Source: Candidatus Methylomirabilis sp. | Lineage (GTDB): Bacteria > DYJV01 | Assembly (NCBI GenBank): GCA_020722945.1 | Contig: DYJV01000003.1 | Location: 5,243-69,242, forward strand | Reading direction: 5' to 3' | DNA: 64,000 bases | Shown: piece after piece, positions 1-9,360 of the stretch | How positions within the stretch are numbered: the stretch's first letter is position 1 | How the letters are laid out: the number at the start of each line of letters is the position of its first letter | Notes under the pieces: model-generated | Database searches by the model: none | Told to the model about the DNA's origin: nothing | The model's input: the letters and a program-made list of their open reading frames with translations, nothing else | Program-made: the position numbers and the translations under genes

Positions 1-1145
1 GAAATCTAAAAGTGATTTTTGTATGCCAAGATGGATATGATCTTGCTCCTGCAAGGGTCAGATGCTACAATTTTTCAAAAGAGCTCAATAAACTTGGTAT
101 CAAAAGTGAAGTTTTGTCATTTTATGATAATTTGAAAGCCTCTGACCAAGTGGGGCCATGTGAAAATATGTCAGATTATGAGAAACTGAAATTAAATATT
201 AAGGCCTACGAAAAACTTAAAGATGAGAAAAATGCAATTTTTTATGTTCAGAAATCTGGTTATCACTTTTTAGCTCCATATCTTGTAGCAGAAGAGAATG
301 GGAATAAAATAATTTTCGATTACGATGATTTTGATCTCGGATGTTACCCTTTCCAGAATTTACACAAATTTATACCATCCCTTTCTCCTGACAAATTATT
401 TGAAGATTTGGTAAAAAAGAGTGAAATATGTATCGGCTCAAGTAAATTTCTTGTTGATCTTATGGCAAAACATAATCATAATTCCCACTATATAGTCACA
501 GGCGTTGATATGGATAAATTTAATTATGGCAATAACAATAAAGAGAGTAATGGAACTGTAGAGATAATATGGATGGGGCATGTATGGTCATCAGATATCT
601 TTAAAAGTTTACTTTACTGTGTTACAAATTATTTATCTATTGATAAAGAAGCAATAGATAAAAGCAGGCTCAACCTTATACTTTTCGGGACTTATAGTAA
701 GGTTCTTGAAGAGAGTATTAAAAAATATACACCCAAATTATGCAACAGTAAGATAGTTTTTCATTCTAAAAAAGCACCTGACGAAATACCTAATATATTG
801 AACAAAACAGATATAGGTCTTGCTCCACTTGATACATCAAACCCATTTACAACTATGTTTAATAAATCAAAGAGCCCTACTAAAGTTTTTGAATATATGG
901 CTTGTAAGGTTGCAGTTATTGGGACAAAGATAGGTGAAATTGAAAATCTTATAACCGATGGAAATAATGGCTATCTATTCAATAATCAAAACGAAGTTGA
1001 ATTTAAGGAGAAATTAACCAAATTAATACTTGATGATAATATGAGGAGAGAGTTTCAGAACAGAGCTTACAAAAAAGTAAAAGAACATTTTTCACTTGAA
1101 TCTATAGGTAAGAAATTGGCAAAAATAATTTATTCTAATGTATAA
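1..1145 (+). CDS. Glycosyltransferase, GT4-like (5' end probably outside window)
   Basis: This protein probably transfers a sugar from a nucleotide-sugar donor to a surface glycan. The C-terminal half has the GT-B pattern of family 4 enzymes: KVFEYMACK followed by a VAVIGT..GEI..LI segment and a NGYLF turn, which form the donor-binding side. The N-terminal half is a divergent acceptor domain. A GTG at 12 could be a start, but no ribosome binding site precedes it. The frame stays open through codons for N-L-K back to the window edge, so the true start is probably upstream. It is the first visible gene of a five-gene polysaccharide operon and ends 26 bases before the methyltransferase start. 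Sugar and acceptor cannot be told from sequence. Confidence 0.75.
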   Translation, partial: NLKVIFVCQDGYDLAPARVRCYNFSKELNKLGIKSEVLSFYDNLKASDQVGPCENMSDYEKLKLNIKAYEKLKDEKNAIFYVQKSGYHFLAPYLVAEENGNKIIFDYDDFDLGCYPFQNLHKFIPSLSPDKLFEDLVKKSEICIGSSKFLVDLMAKHNHNSHYIVTGVDMDKFNYGNNNKESNGTVEIIWMGHVWSSDIFKSLLYCVTNYLSIDKEAIDKSRLNLILFGTYSKVLEESIKKYTPKLCNSKIVFHSKKAPDEIPNILNKTDIGLAPLDTSNPFTTMFNKSKSPTKVFEYMACKVAVIGTKIGEIENLITDGNNGYLFNNQNEVEFKEKLTKLILDDNMRREFQNRAYKKVKEHFSLESIGKKLAKIIYSNV

Positions 1146-1171
1146 ATTTGATATTTGCTAAGGGGCATATT

Positions 1172-2002
1172 ATGAATGAATTTGAGGAGTATAGAAGAGA
1201 GAAGTGGAAACTGCTCGACTTTGAAGATAATGAACCACCCTATATCCCTATCAGAATTAGGGCAACAATAGAAGAGGTAGAAGATTGTTATCAGAAAAAC
1301 ACCCTTTACTTAATAAACAATTTTGAAGAATTAAAGAGAGAGAGAGTAATCCAAATTCCAGATAAAGGTTCATTTGGAGTTCACAAGTTACTTAATTTCC
1401 CTCTGACCAAAAAAGATATATCTACTCTTACACTCGAAGAGAAACTTGATACAATTTTTAATAGATGTTCAGGTTGGATTTATCCTGATGAGGATAAATT
1501 TCTTACAGATATAGCTATAAGTTACTCCAAAACAGCTTCTTGTATAGTTGAATTGGGTAGCTACTCTGGTAAATCTGCTAACTTATTTGCATTTATCCTC
1601 TCAGATGAAGAGATAACAATTAATTGCATTGATAAATTTGATTATCCTACACACGATATTATTAAAGCACCTTTCAATACTCTTTCAGGTATTCATTTTG
1701 ATCAATTTTTAAAATGGACATATTGGTTTAGAGATAAACTCAATATTATCAGATATAATACTTGGAAAGCACCAAAATTTTTTGATGATAACTCTGTTGA
1801 TATAATATTTATAGATGCTGGTCACGATTTTGACAACTGCACAAGAGATATCCTCTCTTGGATACCCAAATTAAAAAGAAATGGTCTCATGATTGGGCAC
1901 GATTATTGTCCAGAGCATCAAGATGTTATACTTGCAGTTAATTCTATCTTTGGGAAAAATTTCGACAGAGGACCAGGTCGTATCTGGTATAAAATTTTAT
2001 AA
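1172..2002 (+). CDS. Class I SAM-dependent methyltransferase (Methyltransf_24-like)
   Basis: This is a predicted small-molecule or sugar O-methyltransferase of the Rossmann type. The SAM-binding motif I is [11 protein letters not shown] near residue 125, with an acidic motif II (CIDKFD) after it. [15 protein letters not shown] segment near residue 210 is typical of the Methyltransf_24/YrrM-like group. The roughly 110 N-terminal residues do not match anything I recognise. I chose the ATG at 1172 because AGGGG lies at 1161-1165 with good spacing; a TTG at 1148 in the same frame has no such site. It lies between a glycosyltransferase and two sugar epimerases, which suggests that it methylates a glycan sugar. 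Confidence 0.7.
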   Translation: MNEFEEYRREKWKLLDFEDNEPPYIPIRIRATIEEVEDCYQKNTLYLINNFEELKRERVIQIPDKGSFGVHKLLNFPLTKKDISTLTLEEKLDTIFNRCSGWIYPDEDKFLTDIAISYSKTASCIVELGSYSGKSANLFAFILSDEEITINCIDKFDYPTHDIIKAPFNTLSGIHFDQFLKWTYWFRDKLNIIRYNTWKAPKFFDDNSVDIIFIDAGHDFDNCTRDILSWIPKLKRNGLMIGHDYCPEHQDVILAVNSIFGKNFDRGPGRIWYKIL

Positions 2003-2015
2003 AAAGGGGGAACTT

Positions 2016-3089
2016 ATGTCAATTGCACTTATCACAGGTTCTGCAGGACTTATTGGTTCTGAAGCTGTAAAATTTCTAATAGAAAAGGGGTTTGATGTTG
2101 TAGGGATAGACAACAACCTTAGAGAATACTTTTTTGGTAAAGATGCCTCTACAAGGTGGAATAAAGAATTCCTGACTAAAAAATATAAAAATTACTACCA
2201 TTTTGATATAGATATACGAAATGAAGAGGAGATAGCGAAAGTTTTCAAAAAGTTCAAATTTAACCTTATTATCCACACTGCAGCCCAACCATCACACGAC
2301 TGGGCGGCAAATGAGCCTTTTACAGATTTTACTGTAAATGCAAATGGGACTTTGACATTGCTTGAAAATTTTAGAAAATACTCCTCTGATGCTGTTTTTA
2401 TCTTTACATCTACTAATAAAGTTTACGGTGATACACCAAATAGATTACCACTTGTTGAGCTTGATAAAAGATTTGAAATTGCCGAGAATCATCCATTTTA
2501 CAAAGGTATAGATGAAACTATGAGTATCGACCATACATTGCATTCACTCTTTGGGGCAAGCAAAGTAGCTGCCGATATTTTGGTCCAAGAGTATGGTAAA
2601 TATTTTAATCTCAAAACAGCATGTTTCAGAGGTGGATGTCTTACTGGACCAGCACATTCAGGGACAAAACTCCATGGATTTTTATCTTACCTTATGAGAT
2701 GTTGTATATGGCAAAACAAATACTTTATTTACGGTTACAAAGGTAAACAGGTCAGGGATAACATTCACTCTTACGATTTAGTCAATATGTTCTGGAATTT
2801 TTATCAAGCTCCGAGAAAGGGTGAAGTTTACAATGCAGGTGGATCAAGACACTCTAATTGCTCTATGCTTGAAGCTATAGAATTGTGTGAGGAGATATCT
2901 GGTGAGAAGCTCAACTACGAATATGTTGAACAAAATAGAATTGGGGATCATATATGGTATATAAGTGATGTTTCAAAGTTCAAATCGCACTACCCTGAGT
3001 GGAATTTTAAATACAATTTAAGAGATATTTTAAATGAGATATACGATTATCAGAATTATCTCTATAAAAATGGGATAGTCGAAAAATAA
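2016..3089 (+). CDS. NAD-dependent sugar epimerase/dehydratase (CDP-paratose 2-epimerase-like)
   Basis: This is an extended short-chain dehydrogenase that acts on a nucleotide sugar. The NAD-binding motif GSAGLIG is at residues 8-14, and the body resembles CDP-paratose/tyvelose 2-epimerase-type proteins (FFGKD near 39-43, CLTGP, then [12 protein letters not shown] near 244). A large G-rich Shine-Dalgarno run at 2004-2010 fixes the ATG at 2016, 13 bases after the methyltransferase stop. The usual catalytic YxxxK is FxxxK here (F179, K183 in SLFGASK). I recall similar SLFGASK sequences in related proteins, so this may be a subfamily trait. The next gene is a paralogue with the normal Tyr, so the pair may act in series. 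Confidence 0.75.
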   Translation: MSIALITGSAGLIGSEAVKFLIEKGFDVVGIDNNLREYFFGKDASTRWNKEFLTKKYKNYYHFDIDIRNEEEIAKVFKKFKFNLIIHTAAQPSHDWAANEPFTDFTVNANGTLTLLENFRKYSSDAVFIFTSTNKVYGDTPNRLPLVELDKRFEIAENHPFYKGIDETMSIDHTLHSLFGASKVAADILVQEYGKYFNLKTACFRGGCLTGPAHSGTKLHGFLSYLMRCCIWQNKYFIYGYKGKQVRDNIHSYDLVNMFWNFYQAPRKGEVYNAGGSRHSNCSMLEAIELCEEISGEKLNYEYVEQNRIGDHIWYISDVSKFKSHYPEWNFKYNLRDILNEIYDYQNYLYKNGIVEK

Positions 3090-3126
3090 CTATTTTTTAA
3101 TTCCAAAACTGGCAAAGGTGAATAAA

Positions 3127-4194
3127 ATGAATATTTTAATAACAGGTGGTGCTGGATTTGTAGGGAGTAATTTGGCTATCTATCTAAAAGAAAGATACAG
3201 AGACTCCCAAATATATGTTCTTGACAACCTAAAGCGAAGAGGTAGTGAGTTTAATCTTGAAAGACTTAAAGAAAGTGGAATTATTTTTATCCATGGCGAC
3301 ATAAGGAGTATTGAAGATTTCTTTGAATTAAGGGATAAAGATATTAATTTACTAATAGAATGCTCTGCAGAACCCTCCGTTCTTGCTGGTTACAGCGGAA
3401 ATCCTTACTATCTTGTAAATACCAACTTAAATGGACTTATCAACTGTCTTGAATTTTGCAAAGATGTAAAATCAGATATAATCTTTCTATCAACAAGCAG
3501 GGTTTACCCTTACGATACTATCAATAGCATACCGGTATCAGAAAATAGCACCAGATTTGTATGGGATAAATATGACCTTAATGGATTCTCTTCTGAATTT
3601 GGAATAAGTGAGGAGTTCCCTCTTAACTCTCCAAGGACTCTTTATGGAGCAACAAAGCTTGCAGGAGAGTTTTTTATTCAAGAGTATGCCCAAATTTCAG
3701 GATTCAGATATACTATAACAAGATTTGGTGTAATAGCAGGACCATGGCAGTTTGGTAAAGTTGACCAAGGTGTTTTTACTTTATGGATAATGCACCATTA
3801 TTTCAAGAAAAATCTTAAATATATAGGATTTGGGGGTAACGGTAAACAGGTGAGAGATCTTCTTCATATTGACGATCTATGCGGCCTGATTGATTTACAG
3901 ATAAAAAACATTGATCAATTTAACGGAAAGATTTTTAATGCTGGAGGGGGATACAATGTCAGTTTATCTCTCCTTGAGACTACTCAAATCTGCGAAGAGA
4001 TCACAGGCAACAGAATAGATATTCTCAAAGATAACAATGAGAGACCTGGTGATATTATTATTTACATTACAGACAACAGAAATTTAACTAACAAATTCAA
4101 ATGGTCTCCCAAAAGATCAGCAAGAGATATTATCCAAGATACATTTTATTGGATAAAGAGTAATGAACTTAAGATAAAGAAACTTCTAAATTAA
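3127..4194 (+). CDS. NAD-dependent sugar epimerase/dehydratase (CDP-paratose 2-epimerase-like)
   Basis: This is a second extended SDR enzyme of nucleotide-sugar metabolism. It has the GGAGFVG dinucleotide motif at residues 7-13, a TSR serine region near 123, an intact catalytic YxxxK (Y173, K177 in LYGATK), and a GGNGKQVRDLLHIDD block of the CDP-tyvelose/paratose epimerase type. I place the start at the ATG at 3127. An in-frame GTG at 3118 lies inside the probable ribosome binding site AAAGGTG (3114-3120). It follows its paralogue by 37 bases. Together they imply an unusual deoxy- or epimerised hexose in the glycan; the exact substrate is unknown. Confidence 0.78.
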   Translation: MNILITGGAGFVGSNLAIYLKERYRDSQIYVLDNLKRRGSEFNLERLKESGIIFIHGDIRSIEDFFELRDKDINLLIECSAEPSVLAGYSGNPYYLVNTNLNGLINCLEFCKDVKSDIIFLSTSRVYPYDTINSIPVSENSTRFVWDKYDLNGFSSEFGISEEFPLNSPRTLYGATKLAGEFFIQEYAQISGFRYTITRFGVIAGPWQFGKVDQGVFTLWIMHHYFKKNLKYIGFGGNGKQVRDLLHIDDLCGLIDLQIKNIDQFNGKIFNAGGGYNVSLSLLETTQICEEITGNRIDILKDNNERPGDIIIYITDNRNLTNKFKWSPKRSARDIIQDTFYWIKSNELKIKKLLN

Positions 4195-4222
4195 AACTAC
4201 TTATCAACAGAGGTTTACTCAA

Positions 4223-5977
4223 ATGAGCGATGAAAGATATGAATATTGGTTACTTATAAATGATACAATCTCAAACTTTGATTCTCTGCCTAATATTGAA
4301 TTAAGAGCCAATAAGATAAAGAGTTACATCATTGACAATCTTAAAACAGGAAATATTTTTGGAAGAGAGTATCTTACGGTATATTTTATCTTTAAGAGGC
4401 TTATTCCCAAACACTCCCAACAAATAGACTCACTTATAAATTTATATATATTAGAGTATTCTAAATATCCAAAAGACTCTATTGAAGCTTTTGCCATTAA
4501 TGACAATATCTTTATACTTGAAATATTGAATGGTAATTTTAAATCTGGACTTGAAAACTACATCAAAAGGCTCTTTCTTCTTGACTATAATTTTGCAAGA
4601 AAGAATCCTCCCCAATGTCCACATAATTTTATTGGAAGTTTTCTTGTTTCTGCTAATGTCAAACCCCTATTATTCAAAATAGTTAAAGATCTTTTCTCAA
4701 TAGATTTTTACTTTTCTTTAAATAAGAGGGATAGAAGGAGTGTTGTAAACTGGGTTTGGAACACACTTTGGGGTTTTACTCCAAGAATTCTGCTAAATGA
4801 AAGAAAAGAGATAGAAGATATTTATGAGGATTTGAAAGACATTATATACAAATTAATTTCACTCGATTCAATAGATGAAGTTCTGCACTTTTCAATGTTC
4901 GTTTATAATATAGCTATCGAAGCTTTTATTCAGGGGCAAGATGAATACAAAAAATTACAAGATGAAATAGTAGCCCCATGCTCTCAATATTACAAAAAAT
5001 GGATAGAGAAAAATAAAAATGTTATTAAAGAACTCCCTTTTAAAAAGATAGAAAATGGAAAAAAGAAAAAAATAGCTCTTGTAAGACCTAATATTGGTTA
5101 TTGGTCACCCTTTATAGCTGAATATTCAATTCTTAAAGGATTAAAAGAAGATAAAAAATTTAACGATAATTATGAGATAATTGTATATTCAATGGATTAC
5201 TTTGAACTATGGAACTCTATGAGAGATGATTGTAGGGCAGATTCAAGAAAATGCTCAGAAATGTTAATGGAGATAGGTTCAGATTACAGAGTTCCTCTTG
5301 ATGAATTTCATAAAGATCTTTTTTATAACAATCACTTAAATAAAATCATCAAATTCAGAGAAAAAATCATAGAAGATCAGATTGATATCCTCATATATTC
5401 TGACCACCTATACTCTTGTGGAGAGTTTCTCTTTTTATCAAGAAGTGCACCAAAACAGATATATTGGGCACACTCTAATTTATGGTATGATGTCGAGGGG
5501 ATTGATAAAAGAATAATTCATTTTTCACCCTATGACAATAGATTCGAAGGTAATCCTTTCAAGTGGGAGTTTTTTACTGTCACAATAGATAAAAAATTTT
5601 TAAATCCAGAAGAGGAAACAAAAAAAAGAGAAGCTGAGAGAATAAAAAAGTATTTTCCAAAAGGGAGTATCTTTTTAGGAAGTATAGGGAGATTATCCAA
5701 AATTAATAATTGGGAATACCTTTCAACAGTAGCAGAGATTATGAAAAGTAATCCAGAAACTGTCTATATTGCTTGCGGAACAGGGAATGAAAATGAAATA
5801 AAGGAGAAACTAAAAAAATTAGGGATATCTGATAGATTTTATATGGTTGGTTTTGTTGACCCACATATATACGGCTATGTTATAGATATATACCTCAATA
5901 CATTTCCAGAACCAAGTGGACAAAGTGTAGTAGAATTTTTGAATAAAGGTCTAAACAAATTTTTAGTGAGCTTGTGA
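4223..5977 (+). CDS. Glycosyltransferase, 3' end truncated and fused to transposase-derived sequence
   Basis: The protein has about 280 residues of helical N-terminal sequence that I do not recognise, followed by a GT-B glycosyltransferase region beginning at KIALVRPNIGYW. The second half carries GSIGRLSKINNW, a YIACGTGNE segment and a donor-site stretch ending NTFPEPSGQSVVEFLNKG. Family members continue with a helix-strand region (roughly KPVVS and 60 or more residues), but here the frame runs into about ten unrelated residues and a TGA at 5975. The same frame then continues as IS1634-like transposase sequence, so the gene was cut by an insertion or deletion near 5950. Loss of the C-terminal donor-site helix makes activity doubtful. 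Confidence 0.65.
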   Translation: MSDERYEYWLLINDTISNFDSLPNIELRANKIKSYIIDNLKTGNIFGREYLTVYFIFKRLIPKHSQQIDSLINLYILEYSKYPKDSIEAFAINDNIFILEILNGNFKSGLENYIKRLFLLDYNFARKNPPQCPHNFIGSFLVSANVKPLLFKIVKDLFSIDFYFSLNKRDRRSVVNWVWNTLWGFTPRILLNERKEIEDIYEDLKDIIYKLISLDSIDEVLHFSMFVYNIAIEAFIQGQDEYKKLQDEIVAPCSQYYKKWIEKNKNVIKELPFKKIENGKKKKIALVRPNIGYWSPFIAEYSILKGLKEDKKFNDNYEIIVYSMDYFELWNSMRDDCRADSRKCSEMLMEIGSDYRVPLDEFHKDLFYNNHLNKIIKFREKIIEDQIDILIYSDHLYSCGEFLFLSRSAPKQIYWAHSNLWYDVEGIDKRIIHFSPYDNRFEGNPFKWEFFTVTIDKKFLNPEEETKKREAERIKKYFPKGSIFLGSIGRLSKINNWEYLSTVAEIMKSNPETVYIACGTGNENEIKEKLKKLGISDRFYMVGFVDPHIYGYVIDIYLNTFPEPSGQSVVEFLNKGLNKFLVSL

Positions 5978-6310
5978 TACATTTCAAAAATAAAATGTGA
6001 ATTACCACTTAGACCGATATACCACAGAAAAGAAAACAGGATAGAGGGACATATTTTTTCAACAGTGTTTGCCTATCATCTACTTTGTGTAATCTATAGG
6101 AAACTTAAAGAACGTGGAATAAAACACTCTTGGAATACAATCAGAACGCATATGAATAGGCATAATAGGTCAGTATTAACAATGATAAATGCTGAAGGTA
6201 AAACAATTTACATAAAAGACACATCAGAGCCAAGTGAATTTAATGTGGAGATATACCATGCATTGGGATTGAGCGAAAAACCACTAAAACGAGTAAAAAC
6301 AATAGTTTAA
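5951..6310 (+). pseudogene. IS1634-like transposase, C-terminal remnant
   Basis: Reading through the TGA at 5975 in the frame of the glycosyltransferase gives a block with LRPIYHRKENR, then IEGHIFSTVFAYHLL, and a tail ending in EIYHALGLSEKP. This is the conserved C-terminal end of IS1634/IS4-type transposases. The DDE catalytic core and both identifiable element ends are missing, so it cannot move. A GTG at 6065 would give an 81-residue product, but it sits inside the homologous block and has no ribosome binding site. A GC-containing run aactcgggttaa at about 6378 may be close to the old element end. It marks a past insertion that ended the polysaccharide operon. Confidence 0.7.
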
Positions 6311-6509
6311 GAAAATTTGTAGTGTAGAATGATTTTAAGTATCTAATAATATCAATGCTTTATAAACACTTTTAACAAACTCGGGTTAAATATTATACCT
6401 CTCATAAATCTGTATCTAATAAACATTTTTTATATTGGATGAAAATAGAGTATAATTTCCACCAACTCAACTTTCGCAAAAAAATATTAAAAAAAATATA
6501 AAAAATAAG

Positions 6510-6537
6510 TTGACTTATCTTCTATATTAGATTATAT
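6510..6537 (+). promoter_or_regulatory. Promoter of the cold-shock gene
   Basis: TTGACT at 6510-6515 and TTATAT at 6532-6537 are separated by 16 bases and resemble a sigma-70 promoter. The start of transcription would be near 6545, leaving a leader of about 50 bases before the ATG at 6595. Confidence 0.55.
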
Positions 6538-6594
6538 GTTCATACAGTATTATCAATGTATTTTACATTGATGGAAATTAATCAGGAGGCAAAA

Positions 6595-6795
6595 ATGCAA
6601 CAAGGTAAAGTAAAATGGTTTAATGAAAAGAAAGGTTATGGTTTTATCTCTATGGACAATGGTAAAGATGTTTTTGTTCATTACTCAGCGATTCAAGGAG
6701 ACGGTTTCAAAACTTTGAAAGAGGGAGATCAAGTTAGTTTTGAAATTGTAGATGGCTCAAAAGGACCTCAAGCAGATAAAGTATATAGAGCATAG
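6595..6795 (+). CDS. csp: Cold-shock protein (CspA family)
   Basis: A 66-residue single-domain nucleic-acid chaperone with the OB fold. RNP1 is KGYGFIS and RNP2 is [18 protein letters not shown] near the N-terminus is the family hallmark (Tyr replaces the more common Phe in KGFGF). It binds single-stranded RNA or DNA in the cytoplasm and melts RNA structure. The ATG at 6595 follows a strong AGGAGG at 6584; an ATG at 6556 in the same frame would add 13 unlikely residues. The gene stands alone with its own promoter and a GC-rich terminator, as is usual for csp genes. The ordinal within the csp family cannot be assigned. Confidence 0.93.
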   Translation: MQQGKVKWFNEKKGYGFISMDNGKDVFVHYSAIQGDGFKTLKEGDQVSFEIVDGSKGPQADKVYRA

Positions 6796-6803
6796 CCCTA
6801 ATT

Positions 6804-6825
6804 CCCCGGGTAATCCCCGGGGTTT
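6804..6825 (+). terminator. Rho-independent terminator of csp
   Basis: A seven-base all-GC stem (CCCCGGG at 6804-6810 with CCCGGGG at 6816-6822, loop of five) follows the csp stop by eight bases and is followed by a short T run. It stands out strongly in this AT-rich DNA. The T tract is weak, and the stop codon of the convergent gene begins at 6824-6826, so the hairpin may also separate the two convergent units. Confidence 0.6.
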
Positions 6826-7660
6826 AACATATAAACTTCAAAGCAACTATCATTAAAAATCCTGCAAATATTTTTTTTAATATCTTCTGATTTAATCTTA
6901 TAGCAGTATTTAATCCAAATTTACTCGTAAAAAATCCCATTGCTCCACATATCAAGACAACTGATACATCTATAAATCCTACAAATGGTGGGTTAAACCC
7001 TACAAGCTTAAGTCCGCACATTCCATATCCTGTCATTCCACCAATTTGGTTAAACGGTATCATAGATACAGAGAAACCTTGGGCAAACATCATTGGAAAA
7101 TTAAAAAATGTTGTCAATAAAGGGATAGCAATAATTCCACCACCTATACCAAAAAATCCTGAGAAAAATCCTGTAAAGAGAGCTACAAAAACAAGGGATA
7201 CAAATTTACTTTTCATATCTTCAAGTGAAAATGAATCGAGTGAACTTCTATTTTTACTTAATGGCATAAACATCTGTATACTTACAAATATAAGCAAAAT
7301 TCCAAAATAGGTTTTTAGAGAGGCTGAATCAATTATAGAAGCAACTTTAGAACCACAAAAACCACCCAAAAATCCTATAAAAACAAATTTAAGAGTATTT
7401 TTAAATGAGAATAACCCTTTTTTGTAGTAGTCGTAAAAATTTTTTACAGATTGAATAAAGATAACACCATTTGTTGTCCCAAAAACAAACTGTGATAGGT
7501 ATTCAGGGTGTTGAAAATTGGTAGTAGAGTATAGAAAAAAGAGGGCAGGAATTATTATTGCCCCACCCCCTATACCAAGAAGACCTGCAATAAAACCACT
7601 TACAACCCCTATTAATATTATAAAAAGATAGAAAGTAAGAATATCTGATAGAAAAAACAT
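6824..7660 (-). CDS. TauE/SafE-family membrane permease
   Basis: A 278-residue inner-membrane protein with about eight hydrophobic segments and internal two-fold symmetry: GLLGIGGG in the first half and GFFGIGGG in the second, the hallmark of the TauE/SafE family (putative exporters of sulfite, sulfoacetate or other organic anions). The start is two bases after the stop of the carboxyltransferase gene, so the two are almost certainly co-transcribed and translationally coupled. The pairing suggests transport of a small carboxylate or a related anion, but nothing in the sequence names the substrate. Confidence 0.8.
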   Translation of the reverse strand: MFFLSDILTFYLFIILIGVVSGFIAGLLGIGGGAIIIPALFFLYSTTNFQHPEYLSQFVFGTTNGVIFIQSVKNFYDYYKKGLFSFKNTLKFVFIGFLGGFCGSKVASIIDSASLKTYFGILLIFVSIQMFMPLSKNRSSLDSFSLEDMKSKFVSLVFVALFTGFFSGFFGIGGGIIAIPLLTTFFNFPMMFAQGFSVSMIPFNQIGGMTGYGMCGLKLVGFNPPFVGFIDVSVVLICGAMGFFTSKFGLNTAIRLNQKILKKIFAGFLMIVALKFIC

Positions 7661-7662
7661 AT

Positions 7663-9024
7663 CTATACTTCGATAATATTTATCTTTCCCTCGTTTCTCA
7701 ACTGGAAGAATTCTGTGGCAACCTGAGGAAAAAGAGCATAAGACAATACATCTTCAACAGATTTTGCTTTATCTCCAATCTCTTTAGTGAGCTTCTCCAT
7801 TTCAGGCTCCAAAAGGTCAGCAGGTCTGACAACAATAGGAGTATCATTTTTGAGAGCCATTTTCTGAACTTCAGGGTTAAAAGGAGCAATAGATTTACCA
7901 TACATACCTTTTAATATATTGGTGGTTTCTTTTGTAAACATTGCATATCTTTTACCCATTAGAACATTAATTGTGGCTTGTGTCCCAACTATCTGACTGG
8001 AAGGTGTCACAAGTGGAGGGTAGCCTAAATCTTCTCTTACCCTTGGAATCTCTTTTAGAACATCTTCGAGCTTATCCAATTTCCCTTGAGATTTGAGCTG
8101 GGTTTCAAGGTTTGACATCATACCACCCGGAACCTGATAGATAAGAACATTAGTATCAACCCCAGTAAAAGCACTCTCGACATCTTTATAATTTTTTCTG
8201 ACATTTTTAAAGTATTCAGCCATTTCACCAAGAGCCCCAATATCAAGCCCTGTATCGTATGGTGTATTTTTGAGAGCAACTACAAGACTTTCAGTAGGTG
8301 GCTGAGATGTCCCAAGTGCAAGAGATGATATAGCTGTATCAATAATATCTGCACCTGCTTCAATCCCTTTGAGGTATGTCATACTCGCAAGTCCACTTGT
8401 GGAGTGGCAATGCATATGAACAGGCAATCCAACTTTCTCTTTCAACTTCTTCACTAAATCGTAAGCATCAAATGGTGAAAGCAATCCTGCCATATCTTTT
8501 ATACAGATGGTATCCACTCCAAGATTTGCAAGATCTTTAGCCATATTAACAAAATAATCGTTATTATGAACAGGACTAATAGTATAACTTAAAGCTCCTT
8601 CAGCAATTTTACCATATTTTTTAACATATTCGATAGATTTCTGCATATTTCTGACATCATTTAGAGCATCAAATATTCTGAATACATCTATACCATTTGA
8701 AGCAGAGCGTTCGATGAAAGATTGAAGGACATCATCAGCATAATGCCTATAACCAACTATATTCTGCCCCCTAAGAAGCATCTGTAACTTTGTATTTGGA
8801 AGTTTTTTTCTTAATACTCTGAGCCTATCCCAAGGATCTTCTTTTAAGAATCTCAAGCATGTATCAAAAGTTGCACCACCCCATACCTCTAATGACCAGT
8901 AACCCATTTTATCAAGTTTTTCACAAGCTCCAAGCATATCACTGGTTTTCATTCTGGTAGATAGAAGGGACTGATGAGCATCCCTTAGAATTGTATCAGT
9001 TATCATAACTTTTTTGTTGTTCAC
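7663..9024 (-). CDS. Carboxyltransferase subunit (pyruvate carboxylase subunit B / oxaloacetate decarboxylase alpha type)
   Basis: This is the TIM-barrel carboxyltransferase that moves CO2 between carboxybiotin and pyruvate/oxaloacetate. Signatures are ITDTILRDAHQSLL at the N-terminus, EVWGGATFD near 48, the CIKDMAG segment with the biotin-contact Lys, and the metal-binding HCHSTSG. At 453 residues it stops where typical PycB/OadA proteins (about 600 residues) continue into a biotinyl domain; here that domain is a separate gene at 9151-9360. The start is a GTG preceded by AGGAGG; an overlapping ATG is followed at once by TGA in another frame. No OadB/OadG membrane subunits are nearby, which favours an anaplerotic pyruvate carboxylase. 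The biotin carboxylase subunit must be elsewhere. Confidence 0.85.
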   Translation of the reverse strand: MNNKKVMITDTILRDAHQSLLSTRMKTSDMLGACEKLDKMGYWSLEVWGGATFDTCLRFLKEDPWDRLRVLRKKLPNTKLQMLLRGQNIVGYRHYADDVLQSFIERSASNGIDVFRIFDALNDVRNMQKSIEYVKKYGKIAEGALSYTISPVHNNDYFVNMAKDLANLGVDTICIKDMAGLLSPFDAYDLVKKLKEKVGLPVHMHCHSTSGLASMTYLKGIEAGADIIDTAISSLALGTSQPPTESLVVALKNTPYDTGLDIGALGEMAEYFKNVRKNYKDVESAFTGVDTNVLIYQVPGGMMSNLETQLKSQGKLDKLEDVLKEIPRVREDLGYPPLVTPSSQIVGTQATINVLMGKRYAMFTKETTNILKGMYGKSIAPFNPEVQKMALKNDTPIVVRPADLLEPEMEKLTKEIGDKAKSVEDVLSYALFPQVATEFFQLRNEGKINIIEV

Positions 9025-9095
9025 ATTATCCTCCTGTAATATATTTTAATTACTTGATAATTCGATGATTGCATTTTGTATCCATAACAATAGAG

Positions 9096-9127
9096 AAAAA
9101 AATAAAGCGCTGCTAATACACAGCGCT
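9096..9127 (-). terminator. Rho-independent terminator between biotin carrier and carboxyltransferase genes
   Basis: On the minus strand a perfect stem AGCGCTG/CAGCGCT with an eight-base loop (9106-9127) is followed by TTATTTTTTT (9096-9105). It lies just after the biotin carrier stop and before the carboxyltransferase start. It should end much of the carrier-only transcript, unless transcription reads through or a separate promoter serves the downstream genes. Confidence 0.75.
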
Positions 9128-9150
9128 AAATTTTCCATGATTTGATAAAA

Positions 9151-9360
9151 TTACTCTATAACTGCTAAAACAGATTCTGTCTCAACAGTATCACCATCTT
9201 TTACCTTAACTTCTTTTACTTTACCACCAGCAGGTGCAACAACAGGCATCTCCATCTTCATAGCTTCAAGTATAACTATTTCATCGCCTTCATCAACTGA
9301 ATCACCAGGCTTTACCTTAACTGATAAAATTTTCCCAACCATTGGAGCTAAAACATCCAT
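9151..9360 (-). CDS. Biotin carboxyl carrier protein (stand-alone biotinyl domain)
   Basis: A 69-residue protein that is a bare biotinyl domain: APMVGKI near the start, EAMKMEM with the biotinylated Lys at position 35, then PVVAPAGG and a closing GDTVE turn. It lacks the Pro/Ala-rich linker and N-terminal region of the fatty-acid BCCP. Upstream GGAGGG fixes the ATG at 9358-9360. It would carry carboxybiotin to the carboxyltransferase encoded next downstream. Its very small size and separate terminator suggest that it is made in excess over the enzyme subunit. Confidence 0.9.
   Translation of the reverse strand: MDVLAPMVGKILSVKVKPGDSVDEGDEIVILEAMKMEMPVVAPAGGKVKEVKVKDGDTVETESVLAVIE

Noticed and set aside
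6065-6310. Stand-alone 81-residue gene from a GTG
   Set aside because: The homologous transposase block extends upstream of the GTG, and no ribosome binding site is present, so it is a remnant and not a gene with its own start.
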